This document shows, in pieces, positions 55,186 to 64,000 of a DNA stretch of 64,000 nucleotides. The translations under genes and the position numbers were made by a program. The notes under the pieces were generated by a model that was not told the origin of the DNA, did no database searches, and saw only the letters and a list, made by a program, of their open reading frames with translations. The stretch covers positions 4,092,001 through 4,156,000 of the forward strand of contig NZ_CP046582.1 of assembly GCF_018141005.1 (NCBI RefSeq), read 5' to 3'. The first letter of the stretch is position 1, and each line of letters starts with the position of its first letter. This stretch comes from Erwinia sp. E602. Lineage in GTDB: Bacteria > Pseudomonadota > Gammaproteobacteria > Enterobacterales > Enterobacteriaceae.

Positions 55186-57228
55186 ATGGAATTTTTAGCG
55201 GCTCCTGGCATTCTGGTACGCGACGGCATTTTGTTCCTCGCTTCATGGCTTAAGTATGATCCCGTTCCCGGCTATATGACTATTTTACTGGTCGTTGTCC
55301 TCTGCGGTGCGGTTGTACAGTGGCGACGGCTAGTTAAGCGCCGCCGGGCAGCCCTGAATGGCATTCATGCCATCATTGCACGCTCGCCCGAACAGGAGAG
55401 GGAATTCAGCCAGCATATCGATGAAGTGGATTTTGGTATTGCTGGCCTGCAAGGTACTGAAGAGCAGAAAAACGTGGCCGACGCCTGGCGTGAATATCGC
55501 GAAACCCACGTTGTTGACGATCGGGACGGTGATACGATCGTACGCAATGCGGTTCGCCCCAGTCAGTTTTTTAATCTCGACGATTTGCACTTCACGCAGG
55601 GTTTCTGGCGCATTGTGCCCGGTCTGTTCGTGACGGTTGGTCTGTCACTGACCTTCCTCGGTCTGATTTCCGCGCTTAACTCGATGAGCACCTCTCTGGA
55701 CGATGGCGGCAGTTCAGCGCTGGAAGGGCTGCTGACTATAGCTTCCGCTAAATTCATCATGTCGCTGACAGGCCTGTGCTGTTCAATCGTCTTTACTATA
55801 GGGCTGCGTCGGGGAACGACGCAGCTGGAAAACGCCGTACACAGCCTTAACAGTCTGATTGAAAAACGTCTGACCTTTATCAGCCTGGAAGATCTCTCGA
55901 TTCGCCAGCTTAAGGCGACAATTGAAAGCCGCGAGCATTTTCGCAAGCTTGGCCTGGAAATGGTGGCGGAGATTGGACGCCCACTTCGCGAAGATCTGCC
56001 CAGAGCGATATCTGAATCAATCAGCGCAGCGATTACTCCCGTCATCCAGCAGGTGAGCCGGATGGGCAATGATGGCGTTGGAGAAATGGTGCAAAACCTC
56101 TCCTCGCGCTTCTCTGAAGATGTCGGCCGGGCCCTGGCTCAAGCCAGCGAACGTATTTCCCTGGCAGGGGATCAGATTAAACTGCTGGCGGAGCGTATGG
56201 ATCAAAGCTCCGGAAAAATGGGTAACGAGATGGAGAGCGCGATTGGGCGCCTGGGTCAGGCGGTTGAAACTTTGCGTGAAGGTATGCAGCAAACAACAGA
56301 AACGGCAACCACAGCGTTTAATCAGGGTGCCGAAAACCTGCTGGCAACCATGAACACCACCCTGCAAGGCATCCGGGATAATACCGGTGATGGCGCACGT
56401 GCTATGGGTGAAGCCGCTGCGGATATGAAGGCTGCTGCACTGGGTATTCGCACCGAGCTGGAAACTGCAGCAAAACAGGGTGCAGAAGCGGCGCACGCGC
56501 GTATGTCAGAATCGGCGTCTCAGGCCAGCGGGGCAATTGACATGGCAGCAACTCAGGTGTTGGGTGCTTTTAGTCACACGGCTGGGGAAATCAGCAAAGC
56601 GACAGACCTGATGACACAGAAAGCGAGCAGCGAATTGCTCTCACCGCTTTCAACCATTGCGGAAAAGCTTGAAGGCGTAACAGAGATGCTGACAGAAACC
56701 AGCACGGCCTTACGTCGTGCTTCTGACGGAATAAAAGAAGGGGCTGTCGCCTCAGAAAATGCATCCGGCAGTTTCCGTATCTCGGCCCAGTCATTAACCG
56801 ATGCAACTAATCCAGTACGAGCGATGGTTGAACGGATTGAGGTCAGCACGCGTCAACTGCGCGAGAGCAGTGAAAATAGCCTTTCCGCTATTGCCAGCGC
56901 AGCCAAAACCAACGCTGAGCAATCCGCGATGACGCTATCAGCGGCACAGGAAACGCTGGGTGGGCAGCATCGTGCGATTGAATCTACGCTGAAAAATCTG
57001 CAATCTTTGATTTCGGCGCTAGGCGGCCAGGGAGAACGGTTGGATAGTATTGATGAGAAACTGGGTAAAGCGTTCGATAACTATCAACAGCAGGTCGCAA
57101 CATCGGTAGAAACGCTCTTTGATCATGTGAAGACCATGCAGGCTGAGCTAATGCCAGCTCTGGACACGATGCAGAGTATTGTCGATCAGGCTGAAAACTT
57201 CGCGCCTAAACAGGAACGGATGTCATGA
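55186..57228 (+). CDS. zorA: ZorA, MotA-like stator of type I Zorya anti-phage system
   Basis: A 680-residue inner-membrane protein. Membrane segments at about 28-45, 142-164 (RIVPGLFVTVGLSLTFLGLISAL region) and 190-208 (FIMSLTGLCCSIVFTIGL) form the MotA/TolQ/ExbB-like core. From about residue 215 to the end is a long Ala/Ser/Glu/Gln-rich helical tail, probably coiled coil. Known Zorya work describes ZorA-ZorB as a proton-driven motor with a long cytoplasmic ZorA tail that signals phage entry to ZorC and ZorD. First gene of zorABCD; its TGA overlaps the zorB ATG (ATGA). Ribosome site weak. Lower GC than the core genome. Confidence 0.93.
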   Translation: MEFLAAPGILVRDGILFLASWLKYDPVPGYMTILLVVVLCGAVVQWRRLVKRRRAALNGIHAIIARSPEQEREFSQHIDEVDFGIAGLQGTEEQKNVADAWREYRETHVVDDRDGDTIVRNAVRPSQFFNLDDLHFTQGFWRIVPGLFVTVGLSLTFLGLISALNSMSTSLDDGGSSALEGLLTIASAKFIMSLTGLCCSIVFTIGLRRGTTQLENAVHSLNSLIEKRLTFISLEDLSIRQLKATIESREHFRKLGLEMVAEIGRPLREDLPRAISESISAAITPVIQQVSRMGNDGVGEMVQNLSSRFSEDVGRALAQASERISLAGDQIKLLAERMDQSSGKMGNEMESAIGRLGQAVETLREGMQQTTETATTAFNQGAENLLATMNTTLQGIRDNTGDGARAMGEAAADMKAAALGIRTELETAAKQGAEAAHARMSESASQASGAIDMAATQVLGAFSHTAGEISKATDLMTQKASSELLSPLSTIAEKLEGVTEMLTETSTALRRASDGIKEGAVASENASGSFRISAQSLTDATNPVRAMVERIEVSTRQLRESSENSLSAIASAAKTNAEQSAMTLSAAQETLGGQHRAIESTLKNLQSLISALGGQGERLDSIDEKLGKAFDNYQQQVATSVETLFDHVKTMQAELMPALDTMQSIVDQAENFAPKQERMS

Positions 57229-58088
57229 GGGCCAGCGCCAGCCGCAAGCGTTCAAATGACGAGGAAGAAGAGTCCGTCTTTGTCTCAATGACGGACATGA
57301 CGGTAAGTTTTCTTTTTATCGTTATGATCCTGCTCGCTTTCTTTGCCAGCCGCTACAACGATAAAAACACCGTACCGCGTGATGAATATGTTCAGGCCGT
57401 GCAGACACGTGATAAAACCATCGAAGACCTGCGCGCCGAGGTTGCATTATTGAAGCAGGTCGACCCTCTGGAGCAGTATATGTCACAGGCGGCCGCTGCC
57501 CGTCTCAATTTGCTGTACCAACTGCGCAATAACCTTAAGCGGTCATTTCCTGAATTGCCGGTCGACGTTGTTCCGGAAGAAGGGACACTGCGTTTCCAGG
57601 GTGAGGGGTTGTTCACCAGTAACAGCTTTACGCTGAGTGATGACAAACGAAATATTGTTGAAGCGCTGGCGAAAACGCTTAACTCACTCCTGCCCTGCTA
57701 CACCTTCAGCCAGAACGGAGGATGGAATCCAGGCTGTAACCCTTCATTTGCCATCATCGAAGCCGTTCAGATAGAGGGGCATACGGACTCAAAGGGAGAA
57801 GACGTTTACAACCTGAATCTTTCGACTAACCGTGCTATCACCACCTTCACCACCATGCTCTCTGCTGCACCCAATCTGGTCGCGCATTTTAATATGCGCA
57901 GGCAGCCGGTGCTCTCTGTGGCAGGCTACGGAAAAATGCGACCGGTTCAGCCCAATGACACACCGCAGAATATGGCGATGAATCGTCGCATCGATCTTCG
58001 CATCATTATGCATACACCTGCTAATGCCGCTGAGATTGAAGAGATACGCAAACGCCTGATAGACCCCTTAAAGAAGAGTGCGCCATGA
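57225..58088 (+). CDS. zorB: ZorB, MotB-like peptidoglycan-binding motor subunit of Zorya
   Basis: A 287-residue single-pass inner-membrane protein. The N-terminal SMTDMTVSFLFIVMILLAFFASRY holds the proton-carrying Asp (Asp24) at the start of the membrane helix, as in MotB. After a periplasmic helix comes an OmpA-like domain (about 105-265) with EGHTDSKGEDVYNLNLSTNRA and VAGYGKMRP...NMAMNRRIDLRI, the peptidoglycan-binding motifs. Two Cys (PCYTF, PGCNP) may form a disulfide. It overlaps zorA and zorC by 4 bp each, implying translational coupling. Confidence 0.94.
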   Translation: MRASASRKRSNDEEEESVFVSMTDMTVSFLFIVMILLAFFASRYNDKNTVPRDEYVQAVQTRDKTIEDLRAEVALLKQVDPLEQYMSQAAAARLNLLYQLRNNLKRSFPELPVDVVPEEGTLRFQGEGLFTSNSFTLSDDKRNIVEALAKTLNSLLPCYTFSQNGGWNPGCNPSFAIIEAVQIEGHTDSKGEDVYNLNLSTNRAITTFTTMLSAAPNLVAHFNMRRQPVLSVAGYGKMRPVQPNDTPQNMAMNRRIDLRIIMHTPANAAEIEEIRKRLIDPLKKSAP

Positions 58089-59416
58089 AACTGAGCGATG
58101 TCTTTCTAAAGCCAGCATCCCTTTTCCAGCCTGCTTTGCCCGTCTCAAAAGGCCTGTCAGCGAAAGTTCATGCTATTCACGAGCGCTGGCCCGATGTGGT
58201 GAGAGAGGTTGCCGAACGCGATCGTGAAAAGGTGCTACGCAAGCTGCTTAGCTATGTAGAGAACTGGCTGTGGGATGATGTAAAGATGTCATTGATCTGC
58301 TCAGGCGCACCGATTGTTTTCGATAAAGAGTTCAGAGATCGGGATGACTTTTCTGCACTACAGGCGTTCTATCTGCGGGAAACGATAGTGACGGATTCAC
58401 CATCCTTCATTTCTGCAATGATATCGGCCTATATCCGCAGTTACGAACCGGGTTCAGCACACACAAAAAAAATAAAAAACGGCCTGGATATTGCCAGTGT
58501 GCATATGAGCGATAAATGGAAACAGGTTCTTGGCCAGTTACCAGAATTCTTTGATGCTGAGCAGGCGCATCAGGCGCTGGCAGGAAAGATGGTAAACATG
58601 GCTTCCCCCTGGAAGGAGCTTAAGCAGTTTGGCATTACACGGCCGCACGATCCGGGGTTGATGTCATATGCTCACATTGCGTATATCGCGTTGATCGCTC
58701 CAGAGTTGCAGGAAAGATCCGCCATTGAGAAACTTTTTGACTGGTTGAAACCCGATGGAAGAAGTAACGCGTTGATGAATGGTGCAGCTGAAGCCATCAA
58801 CGCATTATTATCACACTGGGTGCATAAACAGCCTGATGAAGAATTGTCGCGCTATCTGACCGAAACGCTTGTGAATTTTTACGGGGATCCGCGCCTGAGT
58901 CGCGGTGGTGCATGGGGCAGTGTCGATGAGCTCTGCAGGAATCTAATCATCAATTGGCTGACGCGTGAGAATATTATGTTCTTCCTCGATGTCGTATCGA
59001 AAGTCGAAGACAGCCATATGTGGGAACCACGGCGTAAATTTTGGTTGGGGCTTTATAACGAAGGCAAAATCACGGCAGCCTGGGTTGCATTTAGTGACAT
59101 GGCATCTCGAAAAGCGAAAGAAATGAAAAGTTCCATGAAAGATTCTTCAACGCTGAATTTTGGCAGTCAAACTGCCGGAGGCTATCGGGATAATACCTCA
59201 TTGCTCATTCTGCAGATTGGTAAATGTATTGTTGTCGAAGGTTCCCATACTTACAAAGTCCATATTTTTAGAAGTGAAGATAAAAAAGCACCTGCCCTGT
59301 TTCAGGAAAAATACGATGCAAATTTAATTAAAACCATTCCTGACGTAACACGCATTGCACATCTCGGCCAGAGCTGGACTGACAAAGTACGTAATCAAAT
59401 TGGGCATCTTTCATGA
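58085..59416 (+). CDS. zorC: ZorC, EH-signature protein of type I Zorya
   Basis: A 443-residue soluble protein with no membrane segment. By position, size and the family's usual features it is ZorC, whose domain is called EH signature and which is reported to bind DNA. Conserved-looking blocks include GAWGSVDELCRNLIINWLTRENIMFFLD, HMWEPRRKFWLGLYNEGKI, and SLLILQIGKCIVVEGSHTYKVHIF. I see no catalytic motif. Starts inside the end of zorB and ends inside the start of zorD (ATGA overlaps). Its presence together with zorD makes this type I rather than type II Zorya. Confidence 0.88.
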   Translation: MKLSDVFLKPASLFQPALPVSKGLSAKVHAIHERWPDVVREVAERDREKVLRKLLSYVENWLWDDVKMSLICSGAPIVFDKEFRDRDDFSALQAFYLRETIVTDSPSFISAMISAYIRSYEPGSAHTKKIKNGLDIASVHMSDKWKQVLGQLPEFFDAEQAHQALAGKMVNMASPWKELKQFGITRPHDPGLMSYAHIAYIALIAPELQERSAIEKLFDWLKPDGRSNALMNGAAEAINALLSHWVHKQPDEELSRYLTETLVNFYGDPRLSRGGAWGSVDELCRNLIINWLTRENIMFFLDVVSKVEDSHMWEPRRKFWLGLYNEGKITAAWVAFSDMASRKAKEMKSSMKDSSTLNFGSQTAGGYRDNTSLLILQIGKCIVVEGSHTYKVHIFRSEDKKAPALFQEKYDANLIKTIPDVTRIAHLGQSWTDKVRNQIGHLS

Positions 59417-62400
59417 CATTCACCTTCGATCATAATGCAGAAGCAATTACCCTCAGTATTGCCGTGGAAAAACAGAGCTTCATTAGTCGCCTGTTAAAGA
59501 AACAGCAATCTGCGACAATCTCTGGACTGACCCATGACGATCGCGCCTTAGCTTTCGCCGTTGCCGATTTAAAAGCGCTGGCAGAAGAATTTTCAGAATC
59601 CCTGCACATCAGTGGTGATGCTATTGTCATGAGCCATTCACTGGCAGGGCGGCTAGATTCAGAAACGGCTCAGACACTTGGCCTGCCTCCTCTCGTCGAT
59701 TTGACGTTGAAAACGGATATTGAGGGTTCAATTGGCAGCGAGACGTTCCGTCTCCAGCATGAGTGGCTACGTAACGGAGTCCGCCAGTTACCACGCCGAA
59801 CCGGATCAATTTTATCCACATCCCAGGGTTACCGCCGGCTGCCATTGTGGATGATGGAGGCCGTTGACGTTGCTGAAAACTTTACACAAGGCGGCGGAGA
59901 GGCGTCCGACTGGGAATCGCTGGCGCGCTTCCGTCAGGCCCTCGATCCCGGCGTCCAGATGGGCAGTGAGATCGATGCCGTTCGCGTTTCAATGACCGAC
60001 TTTATGCAGGGTTTAGAAGTCCGTATTGCCGATCGTTTTTCCATTTCCACCAGCCAAAATGGCACAGACGATTTCGAGATCGTCCCTTTCTCTGCCAGGA
60101 GCGTAGAGGAACTGGAAAATAACGGAGAAGCGGTTAGCGAAACGGCGGGAGAACTGAATCATCAAACCTTACGTCGTTTCCAGCAGCGTGTCAGAACTCA
60201 AGGGGCACTTTCCGCTTATCGCGTTGGCGAGGGCAACTATCTGGTCATTGATCGAAGCGTTCGCCCCATTCTTGATGTCATGGTGCAGAAGCAAAAGTCT
60301 TCACCTGAAGAGCGACGTGCATTTATCGAAAACCCGCGACCTGCGATCACCGATGCTGTCGAGAAGTATCTGAGGCAATCAGGCAAGCTGGAAGGGCTCG
60401 ATGATGCTGAAGAAGAGGAAGCGATTGAAGCCGCAGCAGGTCCGGCATTTATCGAAACCATTGAGTATTCTGAGCGCGTTAAAGGCATTTTGCATTACCG
60501 CAAAGGAGCTGTTTCCGCATCCATGACCACAGAAACGGTATGGTTGCCGGAGGTCATCCCTGATGCCCTCGCCAAAATTATAGATGCGATGGATAGCTGG
60601 GAGCTGGCGGGCGTCTGCGAACAGATTCGCGATGCTATAGACGCCTTGCAGGGTGAAGTGGAGGTTGCTTCTTATCCACTTCATGCTTCAGAAGATACGT
60701 TACGCGCACTTGAAAAGCGCCTGGCTGCTCTTAAAGAGATGGAAGACATTACGGAAAAAAGCAGTTACGAAGATGATCCAGCAGTAGATGACCTTCCTCC
60801 CGCTACGGTTATTTTGGATACTAAAGACAACTTCGAAGAATTATCCTGGCAGCCCAACCGTAAAGAACGCCCAGTGTTTATTGGTGATCAACTGCCAGCT
60901 GGCGTGAAAACTGCGTTACGACCACATCAGCTGGAAAGCTTTAACCTGCAACTTTCGTCGTGGAAATCCGGCATGCCCGGCATTTTGAATGCAGATGAGC
61001 AAGGATTGGGTAAGACGCTGCAAACCATTGCTTTTTTGCGCTGGTTAAAAGAGAACAATAACCTCAGCACAGCCAGCAATAAAGATCGTGGCCCAGTATT
61101 GATTGTGGCCCCGACTTCTCTGCTGGAAAACTGGAGCGCTGAGGTGAAACAGCACGTTGATGGCGAAGGGCTCGGCTGTTTACTTAAATTATATGGTTCA
61201 TCATTGAGTCAGTTTAAGGACTTCAATGCGAAGGGTATCGAAACAAAAGATGGCAATACACTTCTTAATTTTCGACAGCTAAATGAATCAATCAGTGAGG
61301 GTAAAGGTCATCGTTTTTGGATATTAACGACCTACACCACCCTGACGAATTATCAGCACTCCCTGGCAAGAATTCACTTTTCGGCCGTGGTTTTTGATGA
61401 GATTCAGGCGATCAAAAACCCTGACTCACTACGTGCCCGTGCAGCTCGTGCCATAAATGCTGGCTACCGAATTGGTCTGACAGGTACACCCATCGAGAAT
61501 ACGACGATGGATCTGTGGGCGGTTATGGATCAGCTGGCTCCTGGTTCCCTGAAGACACAGCGTGAATTCCATACCATTTATAGCGCACCTGATGAGCAGA
61601 ATATGCTGCAACTGTATCAGCAGGTCTTTGAATCTCGCAATCAGCTACCGCCTTTAGCGTTCCGTCGCTTAAAAGAAGATGTTGCGAAAGAGCTGCCAGT
61701 AAAAACACGATTCCTTCATCCACGCCTGATGCCTGAGGGGCAAGCAATTGCTTACGAAACAGCCAGGCTAAAACTCTCACAGGGTGGTGCAGGTGCCGCA
61801 CTGAAAATGCTGCAGCACATACGCGGTGTTTCCGTTCATCCTGCGATGGAAATGCGTGGCGACAATCAGAGCTTTATTGATGCGTCAGCACGACTCAACG
61901 CCTGTTTTGAAATCCTGCATCGTATCAAGGAGAAAGGTGAACGCGTGCTGGTTTTCATTGAACACCGAAAAATGCAATTCCGTTTTATGGAGCTGGCCCG
62001 CCAGGAATTTGGCCTTGAAAGTATTGACCATATTAATGGTGATACGCCAATTAAGAAACGACATGAAATTGTAAAACGATTCCAGGGTCATCTGGAACAC
62101 GATCGTGGTTTCGATCTGTTAGTGCTTGGTCCAAAAGCCGCGGGAACAGGCTTAACGTTAACGGCTGCTACTCATGTTATTCACTTGTCCCGCTGGTGGA
62201 ACCCGGCAGTAGAAGAACAGTGTAATGACCGCGTGCACCGCATCGGCCAACGGCATCAGGTTCAGATCCATATGCCGATGGCCATACACGCTGGTTATCA
62301 GGAGCACTCTTTCGACTGCTTACTCCAGGGACTTATGTCACGCAAAAGAAACCTGGCACGCGCGGCGCTCTGGCCAATGGGTGACAGTGCAGGTGATATC

Positions 62401-62541
62401 TCACAGTTGCAGGCTGCTTTAAGAGAAGATCAATCTGAACCTGGCGGAGAAGTTTTGGAGACGAGTATTCAAATGATGTTTGAAAGGGATGCTGAGACGG
62501 ACGGAACTAAGATGGAAGATGGATCTTATCGAATTAGTTAG
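59413..62541 (+). CDS. zorD: ZorD, SNF2-family helicase effector of type I Zorya
   Basis: A 1042-residue protein. The first ~480 residues are a Zorya-specific N-terminal part. The SNF2/RapA-like motor follows: Walker A DEQGLGKT (residues 528-535), DEIQ box (662-665), motif III LTGTPIEN, and C-terminal motifs GTGLTLTAATHVIHLSRWWNP and RVHRIGQ (His942 region). ZorD of type I systems is described as a helicase with DNA-degrading activity triggered by ZorAB signalling; I see no clear nuclease motif by eye. Last gene of the operon, ending at TAG 62541. No terminator is obvious after it. Confidence 0.93.
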   Translation: MTFTFDHNAEAITLSIAVEKQSFISRLLKKQQSATISGLTHDDRALAFAVADLKALAEEFSESLHISGDAIVMSHSLAGRLDSETAQTLGLPPLVDLTLKTDIEGSIGSETFRLQHEWLRNGVRQLPRRTGSILSTSQGYRRLPLWMMEAVDVAENFTQGGGEASDWESLARFRQALDPGVQMGSEIDAVRVSMTDFMQGLEVRIADRFSISTSQNGTDDFEIVPFSARSVEELENNGEAVSETAGELNHQTLRRFQQRVRTQGALSAYRVGEGNYLVIDRSVRPILDVMVQKQKSSPEERRAFIENPRPAITDAVEKYLRQSGKLEGLDDAEEEEAIEAAAGPAFIETIEYSERVKGILHYRKGAVSASMTTETVWLPEVIPDALAKIIDAMDSWELAGVCEQIRDAIDALQGEVEVASYPLHASEDTLRALEKRLAALKEMEDITEKSSYEDDPAVDDLPPATVILDTKDNFEELSWQPNRKERPVFIGDQLPAGVKTALRPHQLESFNLQLSSWKSGMPGILNADEQGLGKTLQTIAFLRWLKENNNLSTASNKDRGPVLIVAPTSLLENWSAEVKQHVDGEGLGCLLKLYGSSLSQFKDFNAKGIETKDGNTLLNFRQLNESISEGKGHRFWILTTYTTLTNYQHSLARIHFSAVVFDEIQAIKNPDSLRARAARAINAGYRIGLTGTPIENTTMDLWAVMDQLAPGSLKTQREFHTIYSAPDEQNMLQLYQQVFESRNQLPPLAFRRLKEDVAKELPVKTRFLHPRLMPEGQAIAYETARLKLSQGGAGAALKMLQHIRGVSVHPAMEMRGDNQSFIDASARLNACFEILHRIKEKGERVLVFIEHRKMQFRFMELARQEFGLESIDHINGDTPIKKRHEIVKRFQGHLEHDRGFDLLVLGPKAAGTGLTLTAATHVIHLSRWWNPAVEEQCNDRVHRIGQRHQVQIHMPMAIHAGYQEHSFDCLLQGLMSRKRNLARAALWPMGDSAGDISQLQAALREDQSEPGGEVLETSIQMMFERDAETDGTKMEDGSYRIS

Positions 62542-62659
62542 CTTTCATGATCTTCTTAGTAAACAGATAATGTGAACAAGGATGTTTACATAACTATTAA
62601 GCCTTGTGCACCGTACCTCACCGATCCAGAATCAGCACTAAACCAACGAGGCTTGCAAC

Positions 62660-62818
62660 ATGGCAAAAAAAACCACAAAGAGTCAGATCACCCAATCCCA
62701 AATCTGCCGTGCCATTGCCAGTTCAACCGCAATTGAGACGGGTGCTTCCGTGCAAAAAATAGAGCATCAACTCAAACAAAACCTGGCACTGGCGAAAGCC
62801 GTTGGACTTGCCCGCTAA
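62660..62818 (+). CDS. Small protein of unknown function downstream of zorD
   Basis: A 52-residue ORF that reads like a real gene: ATG 62660 with GAGG seven bases upstream, and a basic, Ala/Gln-rich helical sequence (MAKKTTKSQITQSQICRAI...; QKIEHQLKQNLALAKAVGLAR). No signal peptide or membrane segment. I recognise no family. It lies 118 bp after zorD in the same direction, so it may be part of the island. A Zorya accessory, an unrelated cargo gene or an island-boundary gene are all possible. The flanks 62542-62659 and 62819-63028 show nothing else. Confidence 0.6.
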   Translation: MAKKTTKSQITQSQICRAIASSTAIETGASVQKIEHQLKQNLALAKAVGLAR

Positions 62819-63028
62819 TCTGGCAGAAAAGCGCTCCTCCAGCGTATCTCTTTGCCTCTGGATGAATAAGTCATACAAAAAAAGTATGCCCAAATTTCGG
62901 AATATGAGCGTAGTTTTGCTGCAAAACGAATCTTAATCCCACGGCATGCGGTTCGAAACGAGCGACCAGTCATCCCTCACCAGCGAACTCCGCACAATCC
63001 CAACAAATTCCCCCTCAAGGAAGAGCAA

Positions 63029-63544
63029 ATGCAAATCGAGCAACTAAACACTCTCTCGGCCAGCCATAACGAGTTAAACGAACTGGTATCCCTGTTAACC
63101 GACTGCGTGGAAAGCGGCGCCTCTGTTGGCTTTCTCGCCCCGCTGGAAACCGGAGAAGCACAACGCTACTGGCAGGGGGTTGCCGCCGATCTGGCTGAAG
63201 GGGGGCGCACGTTGCTGATAGCCCGTGATGCAGGCCGTATCGCCGGAGCCGTGCAGATTAGCTACTGCGGAAAGAAAAACGGCAGCCACCGCGCCGAGGT
63301 GGAAAAACTGATGGTGCATACGGCGTTTCGTCAGCGTGGCGTGGCACAACAGCTGATGGCCGAACTGGAACGACAGGCGCAGGCTAATCAGCGCACCCTG
63401 TTGATACTGGATACCCGAACGGGGGATACGGCGTCAACGCTGTATCGCAAGCTGGGCTATCAGGAGGCAGGCCATATCCCCGGCTTTGCACGCAGCTCGG
63501 CGGGCACGCTGGATGGCACCACCTTTTTTTACAAAGCCCTGTAA
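63029..63544 (+). CDS. GNAT-family N-acetyltransferase
   Basis: A 171-residue acetyltransferase. Motif A with the acetyl-CoA loop is VEKLMVHTAFRQRGVAQQLMAEL; motif B ends LYRKLGYQEAGHIPGFA. The pattern resembles small-molecule or stress-type GNATs; substrate unknown. ATG 63029 has AAGGAAGAG upstream. Its 3' end overlaps the converging Fic gene by 16 bp. Higher GC than the Zorya genes, so probably outside the island. Confidence 0.88.
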   Translation: MQIEQLNTLSASHNELNELVSLLTDCVESGASVGFLAPLETGEAQRYWQGVAADLAEGGRTLLIARDAGRIAGAVQISYCGKKNGSHRAEVEKLMVHTAFRQRGVAQQLMAELERQAQANQRTLLILDTRTGDTASTLYRKLGYQEAGHIPGFARSSAGTLDGTTFFYKAL

Positions 63545-64000
63545 GTCACCAGCTGCTCATTCGCGCTAACCGCCACCACCAGCCCCTCCCCCACCAGCAC
63601 CCGCAGATCGCGCCGCGCGGTTTGTGGGGAGATGCCCAGCGCCTCGGCGACTTCCGCGCCGGTGAAGGTTTTGCCGGGCGTGGCTGACAGCACGTTAACC
63701 AGCGTCACCTGGCGCGGGGTCAGGCGGCTGAGCGCGCCGGATTCGAACAGGCGGCGGTCCAGCGCGGCGCGGCGATTGACCAGCGAGTCGATATGTTCCA
63801 GCAGTCCGTTAACCGCCCGGGTGATGATAGTGGCCTGATAATCAAGGAAGTAGGTCAGGTCCATCCCGTCGGTTTCGGTGTACTGGTAGCTGTGCGCATA
63901 GCGTACCGGCGCGTTGTGCAGCAGGCTGCTGATCGACAGGTAGCGAAAGGCCTCGTAACCCGACCTGAGCATAAACCAGTAGAACAGCGCGCGGCTGGTG
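63529..64000 (-). CDS. Fic-domain protein, C-terminal part with winged HTH (5' end outside window)
   Basis: Reading leftward from the window edge, TSRALFYWFMLRSGYEAFRYLSIS fits the helix right after the Fic active loop (HPFxDGNGR), which would lie just beyond 64000. The next part, PVRYAHSYQYTETDGMDLTYFLDYQ, is also typical of Fic proteins. A linker helix leads to a DeoR-like winged HTH (FTGAEVAEALGISPQTARRDLRVLVGEGLV) at the C-terminus. Fic-HTH proteins usually transfer AMP to a protein target and may self-regulate. The active-site residues cannot be checked here. Confidence 0.8.
   Translation of the reverse strand, partial: TSRALFYWFMLRSGYEAFRYLSISSLLHNAPVRYAHSYQYTETDGMDLTYFLDYQATIITRAVNGLLEHIDSLVNRRAALDRRLFESGALSRLTPRQVTLVNVLSATPGKTFTGAEVAEALGISPQTARRDLRVLVGEGLVVAVSANEQLVTYRAL

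Noticed and set aside
54531..63028. Search for direct repeats (attL/attR) of the tRNA-Ile2 3' end flanking the island
   Set aside because: No second copy of the tRNA 3' end was seen by eye up to 63028, and no integrase gene is present. The right border stays undefined.

Overview
The window reads as a chromosomal segment of a member of the Enterobacterales. Most proteins closely match E. coli K-12 counterparts as I remember them (EttA, NadR, RadA, SerB, DeoABCD, RF3, RsmC, YghU). Gene order is largely that of the E. coli region nadR-radA-serB-smp-deo-yjjV-yjjU-ytjA-osmY-prfC-yjjG-rimI-holD-rsmC-leuQPV. The core is GC-rich. E. coli neighbours lplA, yjjI, yjjW and fhuF are absent, and yjjJ survives only as a relic. 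An Erwiniaceae-like genus (Erwinia, Pantoea or relatives) is my best guess, inferred from gene content only.

Layout. 1-2075: 3' end of an NRPS gene whose last module looks serine-specific. 2230-4887: deoR and ettA. 4942-6538: an AT-rich orphan pair, pilus adhesin plus minor pilin. 6664-10369: LysR regulator, divergent MDR oxidoreductase, a heptamer tandem repeat and an outer-membrane barrel protein. 10406-15242: nadR, radA, serB and divergent smp. 15297-20913: yjjJ relic, deoCABD (transcribed leftward) with an elaborate promoter, then yjjV. 20932-29741: yjjU, ytjA, osmY, prfC, tag, yghU, yjjG, rimI, holD and rsmC. 29911-30237: three tRNA-Leu(CAG) genes. 30572-34360: yjjZ with Fur boxes, a diguanylate cyclase, an MFS carrier and a lipoprotein.

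Accessory modules. 34381-45101 is a leftward cdiB-cdiC-cdiA-cdiI contact-dependent inhibition locus. It has a HlyC-like acyltransferase between transporter and toxin, and a C-terminal toxin that looks like the DUF4258 (BECR-fold RNase-like) family. 45657-47857 is a His-rich DUF2946-like protein followed by a PepSY membrane protein, probably metal (copper) related. 47951-51437 is a nucleoside hydrolase, a LacI regulator and an MHS-family carrier, probably one catabolic unit. 52099-54315 holds a histidine phosphatase and a TetR/SDR divergent pair with three operator-like repeats.

The most exciting block lies downstream of tRNA-Ile2(CAU) at 54531. It starts with a relic of a type I restriction HsdR subunit, followed by a complete four-gene type I Zorya anti-phage system (zorABCD, 55186-62541) whose genes overlap by 4 bp, and a 52-codon ORF of unknown function. 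Zorya itself is described; what may be new here is its integration site, the relic and the small ORF. The window ends with a GNAT acetyltransferase and the C-terminal part of a Fic-domain protein.
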